A stretch of 64,000 bases of DNA from an uncultured Tenacibaculum sp. (GTDB lineage Bacteria > Bacteroidota > Bacteroidia > Flavobacteriales > Flavobacteriaceae). The stretch lies in the NCBI GenBank assembly GCA_947501615.1, contig CANMWK010000021.1, positions 1 to 64,000 of the forward strand. Reading direction: 5' to 3'. Each line of letters starts with the position of its first letter. Position 1 is the stretch's first letter. The translations under genes were made by a program, and so were the position numbers. Below are positions 51,914 through 60,708 of this stretch, one piece after another. The notes below the pieces were generated by a model that saw only the letters and a list, made by a program, of their open reading frames with translations, made no database searches and had not been told where the DNA came from.

Positions 51914-52765
51914 TTATAATACCTTAATCATTTCAAATTGTTTTCCTTTAACAAGAATATTTTTAGAATTTAAAAATGCTGTAAAAGTACTATCCCTTTC
52001 ATCTGCATTAATTATTTTAATTGTATCTACTTTATTATATTTCATGACCTCTTTTAACAAATAACTCCCTATTTTCTTTTTTCGATATTCATGAGCTACT
52101 GCAATTTGAGGAATATCACCAGATAAAGGCTCAATAATACAATATCCAATAATTCTTTCATTATCATATACTCCTATAATTACAAAATCTTCCTTCGCTC
52201 TATGTATGGAATCAAAGTTATTTTGCCATGAAGGATAAAAATCCAAAAAATACTCCGTTGTTTTAATAGTTTCTAATTCAATTCTTTTTATTTCAAATTG
52301 CGCTTGATTTACAGCAGTTTCAATATTTATCAATTCAACATGATCTCTAAAATAATTAAGTTCTCGATTAACTTTAAAACCTGCTTTTTTATATATTGAT
52401 ATAGCTTTGTCATTGTGCTGTAATACTTCAAGTAAGTATTGTTCTATTTTTTCATCTTTAAAAAATGGCACAGAATACTCAAATATCTTTGATATTAATC
52501 CTTGTCCTCTATATGCTTTTATTGTACCTGTACCTGTATCATATACTGTAGACTTACCATTAAATGTACCCGTTGCATTCAAAATAAATGCAACTAACGT
52601 ATTTTCTTGAAATGCACCAAATGATAACTTAGCTACAAAACCTCTTCTCTTTAACATAGTGTTAAATTGGATTTCACTCCAATGCATTTCATAATCTTCA
52701 AAAGCTTCATTGAATGCTTTATAAATTATCGGTAATTCAATATTTTCTAGCGATTTTATTTCCAT
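51914..52765 (-). CDS. Tandem-domain GNAT acetyltransferase
   Basis: A 283-residue protein with two GNAT domains. The first (about 1-150) has YDTGTGTIKAYRGQGLISKIFEYSV (acetyl-CoA motif) and EVLQHNDKAISIYKKAGF; the second (about 165-283) is shorter, with IIGYCIIEP, GDIPQIAVAHEYRKKKIGSYLLKEVM. The substrate is unknown. It is the last gene of a minus-strand operon with a racemase and a PLP enzyme (46 bp from the racemase), so an amino acid or derivative is plausible. Confidence 0.82.
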   Translation of the reverse strand: MEIKSLENIELPIIYKAFNEAFEDYEMHWSEIQFNTMLKRRGFVAKLSFGAFQENTLVAFILNATGTFNGKSTVYDTGTGTIKAYRGQGLISKIFEYSVPFFKDEKIEQYLLEVLQHNDKAISIYKKAGFKVNRELNYFRDHVELINIETAVNQAQFEIKRIELETIKTTEYFLDFYPSWQNNFDSIHRAKEDFVIIGVYDNERIIGYCIIEPLSGDIPQIAVAHEYRKKKIGSYLLKEVMKYNKVDTIKIINADERDSTFTAFLNSKNILVKGKQFEMIKVL

Positions 52766-52811
52766 TTTTTTAGCTGATAATGTTCTATTTTTTACTTTTT
52801 AATTGAAAATA

Positions 52812-53507
52812 CTATGATTTAGTAGCTATTTCAACAGCTTTTTCTGCATGAATTGTCATGGTATCAAAAATTGGTAATTTAACATCTTCTTGAGAAATTA
52901 ATAAAGGGATTTCAGTACACCCTAAAATGATTCCTTCTGCTTCATTTTTCTGCAATCTATGTATAATACTGATGCACTTTTCTTTAGATGCTGAAGTAAT
53001 TTTTCCTAAAACCAATTCATTATAAATAATTCGATGTATTTCTTCTTGATCTTCTAAATTAGGTATTATGGTTTCTACAGCATACTTTTCTTTCAATATG
53101 TTTTTATAAAAATCTTTTTGCATTGTAAATTTTGCCCCTAATAATCCAACTTTTTTAAGTTCTTTTTCAGCTACCTTTTCACCAGTAGCATCAGCAATAT
53201 GTAGAAAAGGAATTGGCACAGCGTCTTGTATAGCATTACTACATAAGTGCATTGTATTTGTGCATAAAACAATGATGTCTGCTCCTCCATTATAAAGTTT
53301 CTTTGCAGCATTTGCCATTAAACGATTCAATTTTCCCCATTCATCATTAAGCTGTAATTTTTCTACTTCTGCAAAATTCACAGAGTACATAAGACTTTTA
53401 CACGATGCTGATTCTCCCAGAATATTTTGTATTTTTTCATTGACAATTCTATAATATTCTATAGACGATTTCCAACTCATTCCTCCTATTAATCCTATTG
53501 TTTTCAT
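52812..53507 (-). CDS. Aspartate/glutamate racemase family protein
   Basis: A 231-residue enzyme of the Asp/Glu racemase superfamily. It starts MKTIGLIGGMSWKSSIEYYR, and holds the two catalytic cysteines in LCTNTMHLCSNAI (about residue 80) and ILGCTEIPLL (about residue 190), as in YgeA-type amino acid racemases. No PLP is needed. Its start overlaps the stop of the PLP enzyme gene by 4 bp (53504-53507), so the two proteins are probably made together. Confidence 0.88.
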   Translation of the reverse strand: MKTIGLIGGMSWKSSIEYYRIVNEKIQNILGESASCKSLMYSVNFAEVEKLQLNDEWGKLNRLMANAAKKLYNGGADIIVLCTNTMHLCSNAIQDAVPIPFLHIADATGEKVAEKELKKVGLLGAKFTMQKDFYKNILKEKYAVETIIPNLEDQEEIHRIIYNELVLGKITSASKEKCISIIHRLQKNEAEGIILGCTEIPLLISQEDVKLPIFDTMTIHAEKAVEIATKS

Positions 53508-54427
53508 AGTGTACTATTTGATGTTTTTTTATAATAATTTAAATACTGTTCCAACGAAAAGCCTGAACCTCCACAAACTATGGTTACTATTTTTTCATTG
53601 GTATATTTATTCGACAACTTTTTTCCTAATGCTAATGCTGCTCCACAAGCAGGCTCTACTAAAATATTGTATTGCTTAAAGAAATCTGTACAAGCTTCTA
53701 CAGCTTCATTATCTGTAACTACAGAAGGTTGTATATTAAAATTTAAAGATTTTTTAAACGATTCCTCTGAAACTCTTTTTGCACTAATACTCGTCGCAAT
53801 AGTGTCTATCTTATTTAAAGTAACTAAACTTTTAGCCTTATAACTTTTGAAAAAAGCAGCAGCTCCTTTAGTTTCTGCAGTAACAATTTGAATAGTACCC
53901 CATTCATTTCTTTCAAGCCCATTTAATACTCCACATAACAATCCGCCACCTCCTACAGAAAGTATAATTTTATCTGGCTTTTCCATTTGTTCAGCGCATT
54001 CATCAATTATTTTAGAATATCCTTCCCATAATTTAGGATGGTCAAAAGGATGAATATAAGTTGTTTCAGTTTGTAACGCTCTCTTTTGCGCATACTCGTC
54101 AGCTTCATTCCAATCCTCTCCAATTATTTCAACATTTGCACCTAATGCTTTAATTTTATCAATCATAATTTTCGCTGTTGTTTTTGGAACAACAACGTTT
54201 AAGTTCACACCTAAGTTTTTACATACATAAGCCAACCCGTATCCCGCATTTCCACCAGAAGAAGTTATAAAACTATTTTTCCCATTCGCCATGTAATGCT
54301 TTACTATTACTTCCATACCTCTGGGTTTAAAAGAACCTGTAGGTTGGTAACATTCCATTTTATAAAAAAGATTATTGTTTGTTATAGATGTTAAGACGGG
54401 TGTTGGTATAGCTATTCTTTTAATCAT
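53504..54427 (-). CDS. PLP-dependent threonine/serine dehydratase-like enzyme
   Basis: A 307-residue fold-type II PLP enzyme. YQPTGSFKPRGME carries the Schiff-base Lys near residue 33, SSGGNAGYGLAYVCKNLGV is the phosphate/substrate Asn motif, and ILSVGGGGLLCGVLNGLE is the glycine-rich phosphate loop. It resembles serine dehydratases and serine racemases, and is shorter than IlvA with no ACT domain. Coupled to an Asp/Glu racemase (4-bp overlap) it may act on a racemised amino acid. A copy of an operator-like site lies 5-24 bp before its start. Confidence 0.85.
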   Translation of the reverse strand: MIKRIAIPTPVLTSITNNNLFYKMECYQPTGSFKPRGMEVIVKHYMANGKNSFITSSGGNAGYGLAYVCKNLGVNLNVVVPKTTAKIMIDKIKALGANVEIIGEDWNEADEYAQKRALQTETTYIHPFDHPKLWEGYSKIIDECAEQMEKPDKIILSVGGGGLLCGVLNGLERNEWGTIQIVTAETKGAAAFFKSYKAKSLVTLNKIDTIATSISAKRVSEESFKKSLNFNIQPSVVTDNEAVEACTDFFKQYNILVEPACGAALALGKKLSNKYTNEKIVTIVCGGSGFSLEQYLNYYKKTSNSTL

Positions 54428-54431
54428 TTTT

Positions 54432-54451
54432 ATATATTTCGATTTATAAAT
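54432..54451. promoter_or_regulatory. Operator-like site B upstream of the PLP enzyme gene
   Basis: ATATATTTCGATTTATAAAT is the reverse complement of site A (54784-54803) at 19 of 20 positions. It sits 5-24 bp before the PLP enzyme start codon, inside the 42-bp gap after the ArsR-like gene. Its core ATATTTCGATTTAT is partly palindromic around TCGA. Confidence 0.6.
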
Positions 54452-54469
54452 ATGTTGTGATAAATTTTT

Positions 54470-54772
54470 TTATAATACTTGCTTTAATGTGTTTAAATAT
54501 GCTGCTATTTGCTGTTCATTTCTTTTAAAATATGTCCACTTCCCTACTCTTGAAGCTTCTACAAAACCAATATCTAAAAGATCTGCCATGTAAGCTGATA
54601 TTGTTGATTGCGATAATTTAGATTTTTCTTTTATCGACTGTCCACATACTCCTAAATCAAAATGGCCAATTACTGGTTGTGGTGGAAAATTCGAACTTGG
54701 TTCTTTTAACCAATTCAAAATATTTAACCTTGAATGGTTTGACAGTACTTTATTTATCTTCACGACATCCAT
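54470..54772 (-). CDS. ArsR-like winged-helix regulator
   Basis: A 100-residue DNA-binding protein. VLSNHSRLNILNWLKEP near the N-terminus and the recognition region IKEKSKLSQSTISAYMADLLDIGFVEASRVGKWTYFKRN show an ArsR-type winged helix, including the wing VGKWTYF. It has two Cys-free helices at the ends and a single Cys in DLGVCGQS; no arsenic-type metal motif is seen. As first gene of the racemase operon, with matching sites before its own start and before the next gene, it is probably an autoregulator responding to an amino acid or its product. Confidence 0.85.
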   Translation of the reverse strand: MDVVKINKVLSNHSRLNILNWLKEPSSNFPPQPVIGHFDLGVCGQSIKEKSKLSQSTISAYMADLLDIGFVEASRVGKWTYFKRNEQQIAAYLNTLKQVL

Positions 54773-54783
54773 ATTGCAATTAT

Positions 54784-54803
54784 ATTAATAAATCGAAATA
54801 TAT
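54784..54803. promoter_or_regulatory. Operator-like site A upstream of the ArsR-like gene
   Basis: ATTAATAAATCGAAATATAT lies 12-31 bp before the ArsR-like start codon. It matches the reverse complement of site B (54432-54451) at 19 of 20 positions. Two such sites on either side of the regulator gene suggest binding by its product and repression of both starts. Confidence 0.6.
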
Positions 54804-54892
54804 AAATATAATTATTTGAAAAAAAATTAAACTAACATGATTTATGATAGTAAAAAATACACCTCCATCCAATGAAAAAAAAGTAAAAATAA

Positions 54893-55771
54893 TTAAATTA
54901 CTTTACTTTTTTCTTTTCTGTATTGTTTTGGGGTATACCCTGTAGCTTTTTTAAAATACTTTGTAAAGTAAGAATTGTCATTAAAATTAAACATATGAGC
55001 AATCTCATCTATATTGTTATCAGTGTAAATCAAAAATCGCTTAACTTCTAAAAGAATCTTTTTATTAATAAGATCACTAGCAGTTAAACCTATAGTATTT
55101 TTACAAATACGATTTAGATTTTGAGAAGACATACATAACATATCTGCATATTCTTTTACCAGTTTCACTGATCTATAGTTTTTCTCTATCAAAGTTTCAA
55201 AATCAACAACAACTTTATTATGTCCTATTTTATCCTCAACCATTGATAGCGAATAAATTCGAGATAAATGAGCTAAGACAAGCATTAGATTAGCTTTAAT
55301 AATATCATATTTATACGTTTTATTAGAACTATATTCTTCTAAGATTTGATTTACACAATTTAAAAAAAAGTCATAATTGAAATTTGAAAGATCAAGTGAT
55401 GGAGTACTATGAAACCGATGAAATATAGGTAAGGTTTTTAACCAATCTACGGATAATAACAAAAGATCTTTTTTAAAAACAATTCCAAATCCTAATTCTA
55501 CTAACTCATCATCTACTTCAATTATCTGGTTAGGACTTATAAATCCTACATGATAAGATTGAAGACGATGACGTTTAAAATCAATTGTAATATCCATTTG
55601 ACCTTTAATAATAAAAACCAACGTATAAAAATCATTTCTAAAAGGGTTCGGTTGTTGAAACTGAATAGGAACCTTACTTGAATCAAAAACATGAAAATTA
55701 GATTCATGCTCAAAGTAAGTATTCAAATTTTGCTTTAACTTACTTATTTTATTGACGTTTATACTTTTCAT
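54893..55771 (-). CDS. AraC family transcriptional regulator
   Basis: A 292-residue regulator. The C-terminal about 100 residues form the double HTH of AraC proteins (VKEYADMLCMSSQNLNRICKNTIGLTASDLI, then NNIDEIAHMFNFNDNSYFTKYFKKATGYTPKQYRKE). The N-terminal part is a cupin-like sensor (DFYTLVFIIKGQMDITIDFKRHRLQSYHVGFISPNQ). It is divergent from the metallo-beta-lactamase-fold gene with a 158-bp gap, a usual sign that it regulates that gene. No ligand can be predicted. Confidence 0.9.
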   Translation of the reverse strand: MKSINVNKISKLKQNLNTYFEHESNFHVFDSSKVPIQFQQPNPFRNDFYTLVFIIKGQMDITIDFKRHRLQSYHVGFISPNQIIEVDDELVELGFGIVFKKDLLLLSVDWLKTLPIFHRFHSTPSLDLSNFNYDFFLNCVNQILEEYSSNKTYKYDIIKANLMLVLAHLSRIYSLSMVEDKIGHNKVVVDFETLIEKNYRSVKLVKEYADMLCMSSQNLNRICKNTIGLTASDLINKKILLEVKRFLIYTDNNIDEIAHMFNFNDNSYFTKYFKKATGYTPKQYRKEKSKVI

Positions 55772-55893
55772 AAAATTGACAATTCAACCATAAATTAACT
55801 CACTGGTTTTTAGCACAAATAGAATTTAAATAAAATATTTCAATTATACCATTTTATTCATAAATTCTACCATTTTCTCTTAAATATCATCTA

Positions 55894-55901
55894 TAATTTT
55901 G
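55894..55901 (+). promoter_or_regulatory. Possible -7 element for the metallo-hydrolase gene
   Basis: TAATTTTG matches the TAnnTTTG consensus 28 bp before the ATG at 55930. No TTG was found at the -33 distance, which would be usual for a promoter needing an activator such as the divergent AraC protein. Confidence 0.5.
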
Positions 55902-55929
55902 CCTTGATTTTAACATTAAATAAACATCT

Positions 55930-57105
55930 ATGTCTGTAAAATTCACAAAAATAAGCTGGTTAATAACCACTATTGCAGTTATTGCAATGTTAGTCATGTA
56001 TCTGCTTCAAGACAAAGATATAGCTCAAGGCGAGTATATTTTTCGTCCTGTATCTCCCTTAACTTCCAAAACAAAACCTACGCAAGGAAGAGAAATGGTA
56101 ACTATTTCTGAAGAAAAAACTTTAAGTCTTAATCAAATGCTTAATATTTCAGAATATCCTGTAGGTGAAATTAATATACAAAAACTTACTGAAAACAGTT
56201 ACTGGGTAATGAGTAATTTACATGTATTAACGATGTATATAGGAGAGAAAGAAGTTTTATTAGTGGATGCTCCAGAAGGTTTAGATGCTGAAGGTTTACT
56301 TAAACGAATTGCAAAACTAACAGATAATCCTGTTACCACTCTAGTATATTCTCACCCGCATTTAGATCATATTGGCGGGGCCCAAAATTTAGTTGATGCG
56401 CTTGCTGAAAATAATAATTCATTAAGAGTAATTGCTACAGATCAATTCGTTGAAGCATCAACTTTATACAAACAAAAAATACCTAAACCAACTGAAATCA
56501 TTCCTGCTCCTGTAGGTTATTTCGAGTTTGACAACAAACAATTTAAAGTTGGAACACCAATGCAAGTAGCTCATAGTATGGCTGATAGCTATATTCTTTT
56601 CCCAGATAAAGTTATTACTTTTATCGATTTTATTTATGCTGGTAGATTGCCGTTACATGGGTATAGTGGTGTACAAAATATGACAGGTTATGTTAATTTT
56701 CTACGCCATGTAGCAGGAGAAGATTGGATTTTTGCTAATACTGGTCATAATAACATCAGTTCTCCACAAGATTTAGAGTTTACTCTACAATATACAAAAG
56801 ACATCTATGATGCTTGGTTTAAAGCTATTAATAACAACTGGGGGATTCCTGCATTTGTAAAAGGTAAAGTTAAAGGTGATTATGTTGCTGTTTGGTTACG
56901 TAATGTCTTTGATAAGGTAGCATTTGAAATCGCACAAGAATTGGAACCAAAATATGGTCATTATCCTCAATTTGAATTGGCTATAGATCATGCTTTAAAA
57001 GTACAATGGGATGGTTTCTTACATTATGATTTTACAAACCACCCCGATATTCGTCCTGATTTCTCCCCCATAGCACCAACGAAATTAGTACTAACTAACA
57101 AATAG
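55930..57105 (+). CDS. Membrane-anchored metallo-beta-lactamase-fold hydrolase
   Basis: A 391-residue protein with an N-terminal membrane anchor (about 8-26, WLITTIAVIAMLVMYLL) and a metallo-beta-lactamase domain. The zinc motif HxHxDH is present as YSHPHLDHIGG, with further likely ligands in QVAHSMADSYI and FANTGHNN. No MFS or rhodanese domain is fused. The anchor places the catalytic domain in the periplasm. The substrate is unknown; relatives hydrolyse lactones, thioesters or phosphodiesters. It has a strong terminator and is probably controlled by the AraC-type neighbour. Confidence 0.85.
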   Translation: MSVKFTKISWLITTIAVIAMLVMYLLQDKDIAQGEYIFRPVSPLTSKTKPTQGREMVTISEEKTLSLNQMLNISEYPVGEINIQKLTENSYWVMSNLHVLTMYIGEKEVLLVDAPEGLDAEGLLKRIAKLTDNPVTTLVYSHPHLDHIGGAQNLVDALAENNNSLRVIATDQFVEASTLYKQKIPKPTEIIPAPVGYFEFDNKQFKVGTPMQVAHSMADSYILFPDKVITFIDFIYAGRLPLHGYSGVQNMTGYVNFLRHVAGEDWIFANTGHNNISSPQDLEFTLQYTKDIYDAWFKAINNNWGIPAFVKGKVKGDYVAVWLRNVFDKVAFEIAQELEPKYGHYPQFELAIDHALKVQWDGFLHYDFTNHPDIRPDFSPIAPTKLVLTNK

Positions 57106-57132
57106 TTATACAGTCATTGGTCTATCATTTTT

Positions 57133-57168
57133 ACGCTTTTTTAATTATTATTTTAATTAAAAAAGCGT
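57133..57168. terminator. Bidirectional terminator between the metallo-hydrolase gene and ackA
   Basis: ACGCTTTTTTAATTA and TAATTAAAAAAGCGT form a perfect 15-bp stem with a 6-nt loop and T-rich flanks on both strands. It lies between the convergent genes ending at 57105 and 57213. Confidence 0.85.
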
Positions 57169-57212
57169 TATTTATTTATAAAATTAATCTGAGAAATAAT
57201 TAAATATTGTTA

Positions 57213-58388
57213 CTAACTGTACGCTTGCTTCGCAATTTCTACTTCTTCGTTGGTAGGAATTACTAATAACTTTACTTTAGAAGTATCAGTATGAATTTCA
57301 GTAAGTTTTTTAGCTCTAATATTATTCTTGTCTGTGTCTATTTCTATTCCGAAGAACTGTAAATCAGTACAAACTTTTTCTCTAATTAATGAAGAATTTT
57401 CTCCAACTCCTGCTGTAAATACAATAGCATCAACACCATTCATTGCAGCAATGTAAGATCCGATGTATTTTTTAATACGATACGTATTAATATCTAATGC
57501 TAATTGACAAGCTGCATTTCCTTTTTCAGCTTCAGCTTCAACATCACGTAAATCACTATAACCTGTTAAACCGAACATTCCGCTTTCTTTCTGTAACAAA
57601 GTATTTACTTCATTTACATCATAACCTAAAGTATTTACCAAATAGAAAATTAAAGTATGGTCTATATCTCCACTTCGTGTTCCCATGACTAAACCTGTAA
57701 CCGGACCAAAACCTAAACTATGATCGATACTTTGTCCGTTTTCTACAGCTGAAATGCTACAACCATTTCCTAAATGAACTGTAATTAATTTAGAATTTGA
57801 TGTTTGTAAATATGCATTGGCTTTTTCTGAAACATATTTATGACTTGTTCCATGAAACCCATATAAACGAATTTTATTATCTGTTAAAAACTGCTTCGGA
57901 ATTGCATACGTAAATGCTTTTTCTGGAATAGTCTGATGAAAAGCTGTATCGAAAACTGCAACTTGTTTTGCTTTCGTAAAAATTGCTTCGGCAACATTAA
58001 TTCCTTCTAAATTCGCAGGATTGTGTTGTGGAGCTAAAGAAAATAAACTTTCTATTTCTTTTTTAACTTCCACAGTTACTTCTGTAGTTTTAGTAAAAGA
58101 ACTCCCTCCATGTACCACTCTATGACCAACAACTTCAATTTCATCAGTAGAAGAAATTACACCTACTTTAGCATCTAGTAATAACGAAACGACTTTCTCT
58201 AAACCAACTTTATGATTCTCAATTTTTATCGTTTCTTTAATTGAATTCTCTTCAGATTCGTAATGAACTGCTCCTTCTTCTAATCCTATTCTTTCTAGTA
58301 ACCCTGAACAAATTACTTTTTCTTCCGGCATATCAAAAAGTTGATACTTAATTGATGAACTTCCTGAATTGATAACTAATACTTTCAT
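57213..58388 (-). CDS. ackA: Acetate kinase
   Basis: A 391-residue ASKHA kinase converting acetyl phosphate and ADP to acetate and ATP. MKVLVINSGSSSIKYQLFDM, VVGHRVVHGG, FDTAFHQTIPEKAFTYAIP, YGFHGTSHKYV, and VHLGNGCSISAVENGQS are the acetokinase signatures, with the catalytic Arg (GTRSGDID). It is full length. It lies 14 bp after pta in one operon driven from the promoter at 60511-60540. Confidence 0.97.
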   Translation of the reverse strand: MKVLVINSGSSSIKYQLFDMPEEKVICSGLLERIGLEEGAVHYESEENSIKETIKIENHKVGLEKVVSLLLDAKVGVISSTDEIEVVGHRVVHGGSSFTKTTEVTVEVKKEIESLFSLAPQHNPANLEGINVAEAIFTKAKQVAVFDTAFHQTIPEKAFTYAIPKQFLTDNKIRLYGFHGTSHKYVSEKANAYLQTSNSKLITVHLGNGCSISAVENGQSIDHSLGFGPVTGLVMGTRSGDIDHTLIFYLVNTLGYDVNEVNTLLQKESGMFGLTGYSDLRDVEAEAEKGNAACQLALDINTYRIKKYIGSYIAAMNGVDAIVFTAGVGENSSLIREKVCTDLQFFGIEIDTDKNNIRAKKLTEIHTDTSKVKLLVIPTNEEVEIAKQAYS

Positions 58389-58402
58389 GTGCTGTTTTTT
58401 AA

Positions 58403-60496
58403 CTATTCTTGAGCTTGTATAGCCGTTAGGATAATTGTGTTATAAATATCTTCGATTGTACATCCTCTACTTAAATCGTTAACCGGTTTATTTAAACCCT
58501 GTAACATTGGTCCAATTGCCAAAGCTCCAGTTTCGCGTTGTACCGCTTTGTATGTATTATTTCCTGTATTTAAATCTGGAAAAATTAGTACGTTTGCTTG
58601 TCCCGCTACTTCAGAATTTGGTAATTTCTTCTTTCCAACTGTAGGATCTACAGCTGCATCGTATTGAATTGGACCTTCTACTTTTAAATCTGGTCGCTTA
58701 CGCTTTACAATTTCTGTAGCCTCTCTAACGGTATCAACATCTTCTCCTTTCCCTGAACTTCCTGAGGAATATGAAAGCATTGCTATTTTAGGATCAATTC
58801 CAAAAGCTATACTTGAATCTGCTGATGAAATTGCTATTTCTGCTAATTGTTCTGAAGTTGGATTCGGATTAATAGCACAATCTCCAAACACAGAAACACG
58901 ATCTTCTAAACACATAAAGAAAATGGAAGATACTACAGAAAAACCTGGTTTAGTTTTTACGAACTGTAACGATGGTTTAATTGTATGTTGTGTAGTGTGA
59001 GCCGCTCCAGAAACCATTCCGTCTGCTAAGCCTTTATACACCATCATTGTTCCGAAATAAGAAACATCAGCCATTAAATCTTCTGCCATAGCCGGACTTA
59101 AACCTTTGTGTTTTCTTAATTCGTAAAGTGTATTTGCGAAATCTTCAAAATATTCTGAAGTACTTGGATTTATAATTTGTGTTTTATCAAAATCAAAAGA
59201 AAGTTGTAAACGCTTTACAGCTGCCTCTACATTAACTCGTTTTCCTAAAATGGTTAAATCAACGATATCTAATTTTTGTAATTGCGCCGCTGCTGTTAAA
59301 ATTCTATCATCGTTTCCTTCAGGTAAAACAATATGCTTTTTAACTTGTTTTGCTCTTTTGAATAAATTGTATTGGAACATTCTTGGTGTTAACACATTTG
59401 TTCCTTTGTAAGTGATTAACTTATCACTTAATGTTTCAATATCTACATACTTTTCAAAAGTATTGATCGATAATTTGATCTTGTTTTTATTTTCTGCGTA
59501 GATGTGAGAACGAACTGCTCCTAATCTAGATGCAATTCCGAAAGTTCCTCCTTTTACTTTTAAAATTGGAACAATTCGCTCTAAACCGGTAATTAATTCT
59601 ATTACTGACGGACTTAATTCTAAATCACCAGTAAGAATAATTCCTGAAATTGAAGGATATCTATTTGAAATGTTTGCTTGTAAGGTTCCTAGTAAAATAT
59701 CAGAACGATCTGAAGGTGTAATTACAACGCATTCATCTGTTAAGTGATTTAAAAAATGAGCCAATTGCATTGCTCCTACTTTTATTTCACCTGTTGTAGC
59801 GTCTAACAATTCTTCTCCGAAAAGAACTTCTGCATCTAGTGCTTTTGAAATTTCGTAAATCGTTGGATTATTTAATTTACTATTGATTGGAATCGCGTTA
59901 ATTAATAGCGACTTAGGTAAATTCTCTCCTATTCCATCAATAATTAAACCTACATTTTTCTCTTGAACTTTATTAGCAATAACAGCAATTACTTCTACTT
60001 CTTTATTACTGAAAGAATCGTAAGTTAATCGTAAACCTTGAATAAATTCTTCTAGTGATTTATCTATTCCACCAGAAACAATAATTACAGGAATTCCAAG
60101 GTTTTTGGCGATTAATACATTTAAATCCATTTCTATAATCGCACCGTGATCTGAAAAATCAGTTCCTTCTACAATAACGAAATCATTTTTTTCTTCTAGT
60201 TTTTTATACTTGCGAAGAATTAAATTCATGACTTCATCCTCTTTATCATCATTTAATAAATCTAACAACTCAGATCTTGTGAATGCGTAGGTATCTTCAT
60301 AATCACATTTTAAATTGAAATAATTAACAATCGTATTTACGTGATTATCTTTTTTACCATCGACAGGATTATCAATTATCGGACGAAAATATCCTACCTT
60401 AGGTTTATTACGCAACAACAATTGCATTAAACCTAAACTTAGCATCGACTTTCCTGAATTCGCTCCACTTGCAGCGATATAAATAGCTTTATTCAT
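58403..60496 (-). CDS. pta: Phosphate acetyltransferase (long form)
   Basis: A 697-residue enzyme interconverting acetyl-CoA and acetyl phosphate. Three parts are visible: a BioD-like P-loop domain (1-220; AASGANSGKSMLSLGLMQLL), a DRTGG domain (about 220-350), and the catalytic PTA domain (about 370-697; VLPEGNDDRILTAA, ADGMVSGAAHTTQHTIKPSLQ, SYSSGSSGKGEDVDTVREA). This is the long Bacteroidota/enterobacterial form, in which the N-terminal domains regulate activity. The start at 60496 lies directly downstream of a strong promoter. Confidence 0.96.
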   Translation of the reverse strand: MNKAIYIAASGANSGKSMLSLGLMQLLLRNKPKVGYFRPIIDNPVDGKKDNHVNTIVNYFNLKCDYEDTYAFTRSELLDLLNDDKEDEVMNLILRKYKKLEEKNDFVIVEGTDFSDHGAIIEMDLNVLIAKNLGIPVIIVSGGIDKSLEEFIQGLRLTYDSFSNKEVEVIAVIANKVQEKNVGLIIDGIGENLPKSLLINAIPINSKLNNPTIYEISKALDAEVLFGEELLDATTGEIKVGAMQLAHFLNHLTDECVVITPSDRSDILLGTLQANISNRYPSISGIILTGDLELSPSVIELITGLERIVPILKVKGGTFGIASRLGAVRSHIYAENKNKIKLSINTFEKYVDIETLSDKLITYKGTNVLTPRMFQYNLFKRAKQVKKHIVLPEGNDDRILTAAAQLQKLDIVDLTILGKRVNVEAAVKRLQLSFDFDKTQIINPSTSEYFEDFANTLYELRKHKGLSPAMAEDLMADVSYFGTMMVYKGLADGMVSGAAHTTQHTIKPSLQFVKTKPGFSVVSSIFFMCLEDRVSVFGDCAINPNPTSEQLAEIAISSADSSIAFGIDPKIAMLSYSSGSSGKGEDVDTVREATEIVKRKRPDLKVEGPIQYDAAVDPTVGKKKLPNSEVAGQANVLIFPDLNTGNNTYKAVQRETGALAIGPMLQGLNKPVNDLSRGCTIEDIYNTIILTAIQAQE

Positions 60497-60499
60497 ATT

Positions 60500-60519
60500 C
60501 TAATTTTGGGCAAAATTAG
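60500..60519. promoter_or_regulatory. Perfect 9-bp palindrome over the pta -7 element
   Basis: CTAATTTTG-GG-CAAAATTAG (60500-60508 and 60511-60519) is a perfect inverted repeat overlapping the -7 element. It ends 3 bp before the pta start codon. It could be an operator, or only reflect the symmetry of the promoter element. Confidence 0.5.
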
Positions 60520-60540
60520 TTTAATACAATTTATGAACAA
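60511..60540 (-). promoter_or_regulatory. Consensus promoter for pta-ackA
   Basis: On the minus strand TTG (60538-60540) is followed after 19 bp by TAATTTTG (60511-60518), a full match to the Bacteroidota promoter consensus. The start codon is 15 bp beyond the -7 element, giving a very short 5' leader of about 8 nt. Confidence 0.85.
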
Positions 60541-60708
60541 AAATTTCACAAAGATTCATATTCTTTTTCTACTATTTTTTCGTCATAAAATGAAACAATA
60601 GCGATGCTATTCTTGAATTTTACTTCTTAAAATAGCGAAAAATATTTATGCAAAATTCTTATCCAAAAATTGTATAATTTAATAAAGCAAACTGTTAAAT
60701 GTCAGCTT

